Positions 62,927-64,000 of a stretch of DNA of 64,000 nt are shown here, piece by piece. The position numbers were made by a program, and so were the translations under genes. The DNA comes from Eubacterium sp. (lineage in GTDB: Bacteria > Bacillota > Clostridia > Lachnospirales > Lachnospiraceae): contig JAILRB010000024.1 of the NCBI GenBank assembly GCA_024698585.1, positions 17,716 through 81,715 of the forward strand, given 5' to 3'. Under the pieces are notes generated by a model, which was given only the letters and a program-made list of their open reading frames with translations, had not been told where the DNA came from and made no database searches. The stretch's first letter is position 1. Each line of letters starts with the position of its first letter.

Positions 62927-63853
62927 ATGATTAAGGTGGATTTGGTTACCGGTTTTTTAGGAGCCGGAAAAACTACATTTTTAATGGAATATGCGAAACA
63001 TTTTGTGGCGGAAGGAAAAAAAGTCGCAATCATTGTGAATGACTATGGCGCAATCAATGTGGACCGACTGCTTTTGCACCGGGAGCTGGGGGACTGCTGT
63101 CAGCTGGAAATGGTGATCGGCGGAGATAAGGATTGTAGTAGAAGACGACTGAAAACCAAATTAATCACTATGGCATTGGAAGGCTATCATCAGGTTCTGG
63201 TGGAACCTTCCGGATTATTTGAAGTGGAAGAGTTCTTTGATTTATTATATGAGGATCCACTGGAACGATGGTATGAGCGTGGCAATGTCTTAACCGTGGT
63301 GGAAGCTGCAGTGGACCGGAATCTCTCTGATTTTGCAAAATATATTCTGGCTACGCAGGTGGCCAATGCAGGAACCGTGGTGGTCAGCAAGTGTAAGCAT
63401 CCCAATGATGTTCCGGCGCTGGTGGAATTTATGGAACAGTGTCTGGCACAGTTTCAGTGTAACCAAAAGATTACTTCTGTTTACCGCTGGGAACAGGGAA
63501 AGATGACAGAAGAGGAGTTTAGAAAATTAAAGAGTTCCGGATATCGGAATGCCACGCTGACAAAATACTCCGGAATGAAGGACTTTGATTCGGTCTTTTT
63601 CTTTCATGTGGAAACTTCGGTGGATACCCTGGAAGAAACTTTACAGAAACTGATGAATGATTCGAATGCCGGGAATATTTTCCGAATTAAGGGATTTTTG
63701 AAAACGGGAGAAGAGTGGTTGGAAGTGAACGCCACAAAAACGGAAATTTCCCTGCAAAAAAGTGCGGTAGGACAGGAAGTATTCATTGTGATTGGTGAGC
63801 AGTTAGACAAAGAATACATCGGAACTTATTGGACTTCATATCAAAATGAATAA
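62927..63853 (+). CDS. CobW/P47K-family GTP-binding protein
   Basis: A 308-residue G3E-family P-loop GTPase. Walker A is GFLGAGKTT (8-16), then IVNDYGAINVD, a LVEPSG stretch in the CobW style, and a C-terminal CobW_C-like domain (FFFHVETSVDTLEE... to the end). The metal-binding CxCC motif usual after Walker A is not seen; the matching segment reads MVIGGDKDCSRRR, with a single Cys. It may therefore handle a metal differently, or not be a zinc chaperone. It starts four bases after the SGNH gene, so the pair are co-transcribed, without an obvious functional link. Confidence 0.88.
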   Translation: MIKVDLVTGFLGAGKTTFLMEYAKHFVAEGKKVAIIVNDYGAINVDRLLLHRELGDCCQLEMVIGGDKDCSRRRLKTKLITMALEGYHQVLVEPSGLFEVEEFFDLLYEDPLERWYERGNVLTVVEAAVDRNLSDFAKYILATQVANAGTVVVSKCKHPNDVPALVEFMEQCLAQFQCNQKITSVYRWEQGKMTEEEFRKLKSSGYRNATLTKYSGMKDFDSVFFFHVETSVDTLEETLQKLMNDSNAGNIFRIKGFLKTGEEWLEVNATKTEISLQKSAVGQEVFIVIGEQLDKEYIGTYWTSYQNE

Positions 63854-63864
63854 ACCGATAAAAA

Positions 63865-64000
63865 GGGGCTGTAAAAAAAGTCTCTAAATAGCAGAACTGC
63901 ATTGGCCATTGCCAATGCAGTTCTGTTTCTCTATGTATAATTATTATAATTGATGATTTTAGAGGCACTTTAATAAGCCCTATGTTAATAAGAGCCTTTT
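63865..64000 (-). mobile_element. Possible insertion-sequence end with 15-bp hairpin at the window edge
   Basis: After the CobW stop comes GGGGCTGTAAAAAAAGTCTC (63865-63884), then a perfect 15-bp stem, CAGAACTGCATTGGC (63892-63906) against GCCAATGCAGTTCTG (63911-63925). On the minus strand the hairpin is followed by AGACTTTTTTTACAGCCCC, which looks like the end of a transposon with its terminator, as in IS1182-like elements. The rest of the element would lie beyond the window. It may be only a bidirectional terminator. Confidence 0.35.
63892..63925 (-). terminator. Strong 15-bp hairpin downstream of the CobW gene
   Basis: Perfect 15-base stem with a four-base loop; on the minus strand a T7 run lies about 14 bases after the stem. 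On the plus strand TTTCT follows. It can end transcription of the CobW operon and of any gene entering from the right. Confidence 0.6.

Noticed and set aside
1..64000. tRNA, rRNA genes and known riboswitches
   Set aside because: I saw no cloverleaf or rRNA-like sequence and no recognisable aptamer core in the gaps between genes.

Overview
The window looks like chromosome of a low-GC Gram-positive gut bacterium of the Lachnospiraceae (Clostridia). Reasons: AT-rich DNA, strong AGGAGG-type ribosome binding sites, TTG/GTG starts, a YesM/YesN-type two-component pair beside a CUT1 sugar transporter, and a giant secreted protein ending in a lysine-rich BspA-like leucine-rich module of a kind common in that family. 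No species can be named from the sequence alone.

Layout. (1) 1-441, minus strand: a PadR-type regulator with a translationally coupled partner cut by the window edge. (2) 676-28924, plus strand: a long surface-polysaccharide operon. It opens with a membrane nucleotide-sugar 4,6-dehydratase and an initiating phosphoglycosyl transferase. These are followed by an aldo/keto reductase, a split transketolase, acyltransferases, about eleven glycosyltransferases of the GT4 and GT2 types, an EpsG-like polymerase, a Stealth sugar-phosphate transferase, a Wzm/Wzt ABC exporter, a metallophosphoesterase and an FdtA/FdtB/acetyltransferase set for a 3-amino-3,6-dideoxyhexose. One glycosyltransferase has an in-frame stop codon. 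(3) 29061-33385: a decayed IS256-family element with candidate target duplication, a frameshifted TupA-like ATP-grasp gene, and two divergent acyltransferase-3 genes. This looks like the eroding downstream edge of the locus. (4) 33562-35648: an Rpn-type nuclease and a PF14907-type nucleotidyltransferase. (5) 35866-49764: a single gene for a 4632-residue secreted protein. (6) 50213-61883: a carbohydrate-utilisation operon with a substrate-binding lipoprotein, two permeases, histidine kinase, AraC-type response regulator, a large GH94-like (clan GH-Q) phosphorylase and a GH35 beta-galactosidase. (7) 61939-63853: an SGNH-type secreted protein and a CobW-type GTPase, followed by a hairpin and a possible insertion-sequence edge at the right end.

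How the genes fit together. The first locus should start a glycan on undecaprenyl phosphate, extend it, decorate it with acyl groups, a phosphodiester-linked sugar and an acylated amino-deoxysugar, and export it through Wzm/Wzt. The polymerase-like protein in an ABC-exporter locus is unusual. The second operon should sense and import an oligosaccharide and cleave it inside the cell by phosphorolysis and beta-galactoside hydrolysis. Most interesting for follow-up are the giant repeat protein, the phosphorylase/GH35 pair, the mixed export logic, and the two single-lesion genes (in-frame TAA at 16743; A7 tract at 30425 inside a slippery heptamer).
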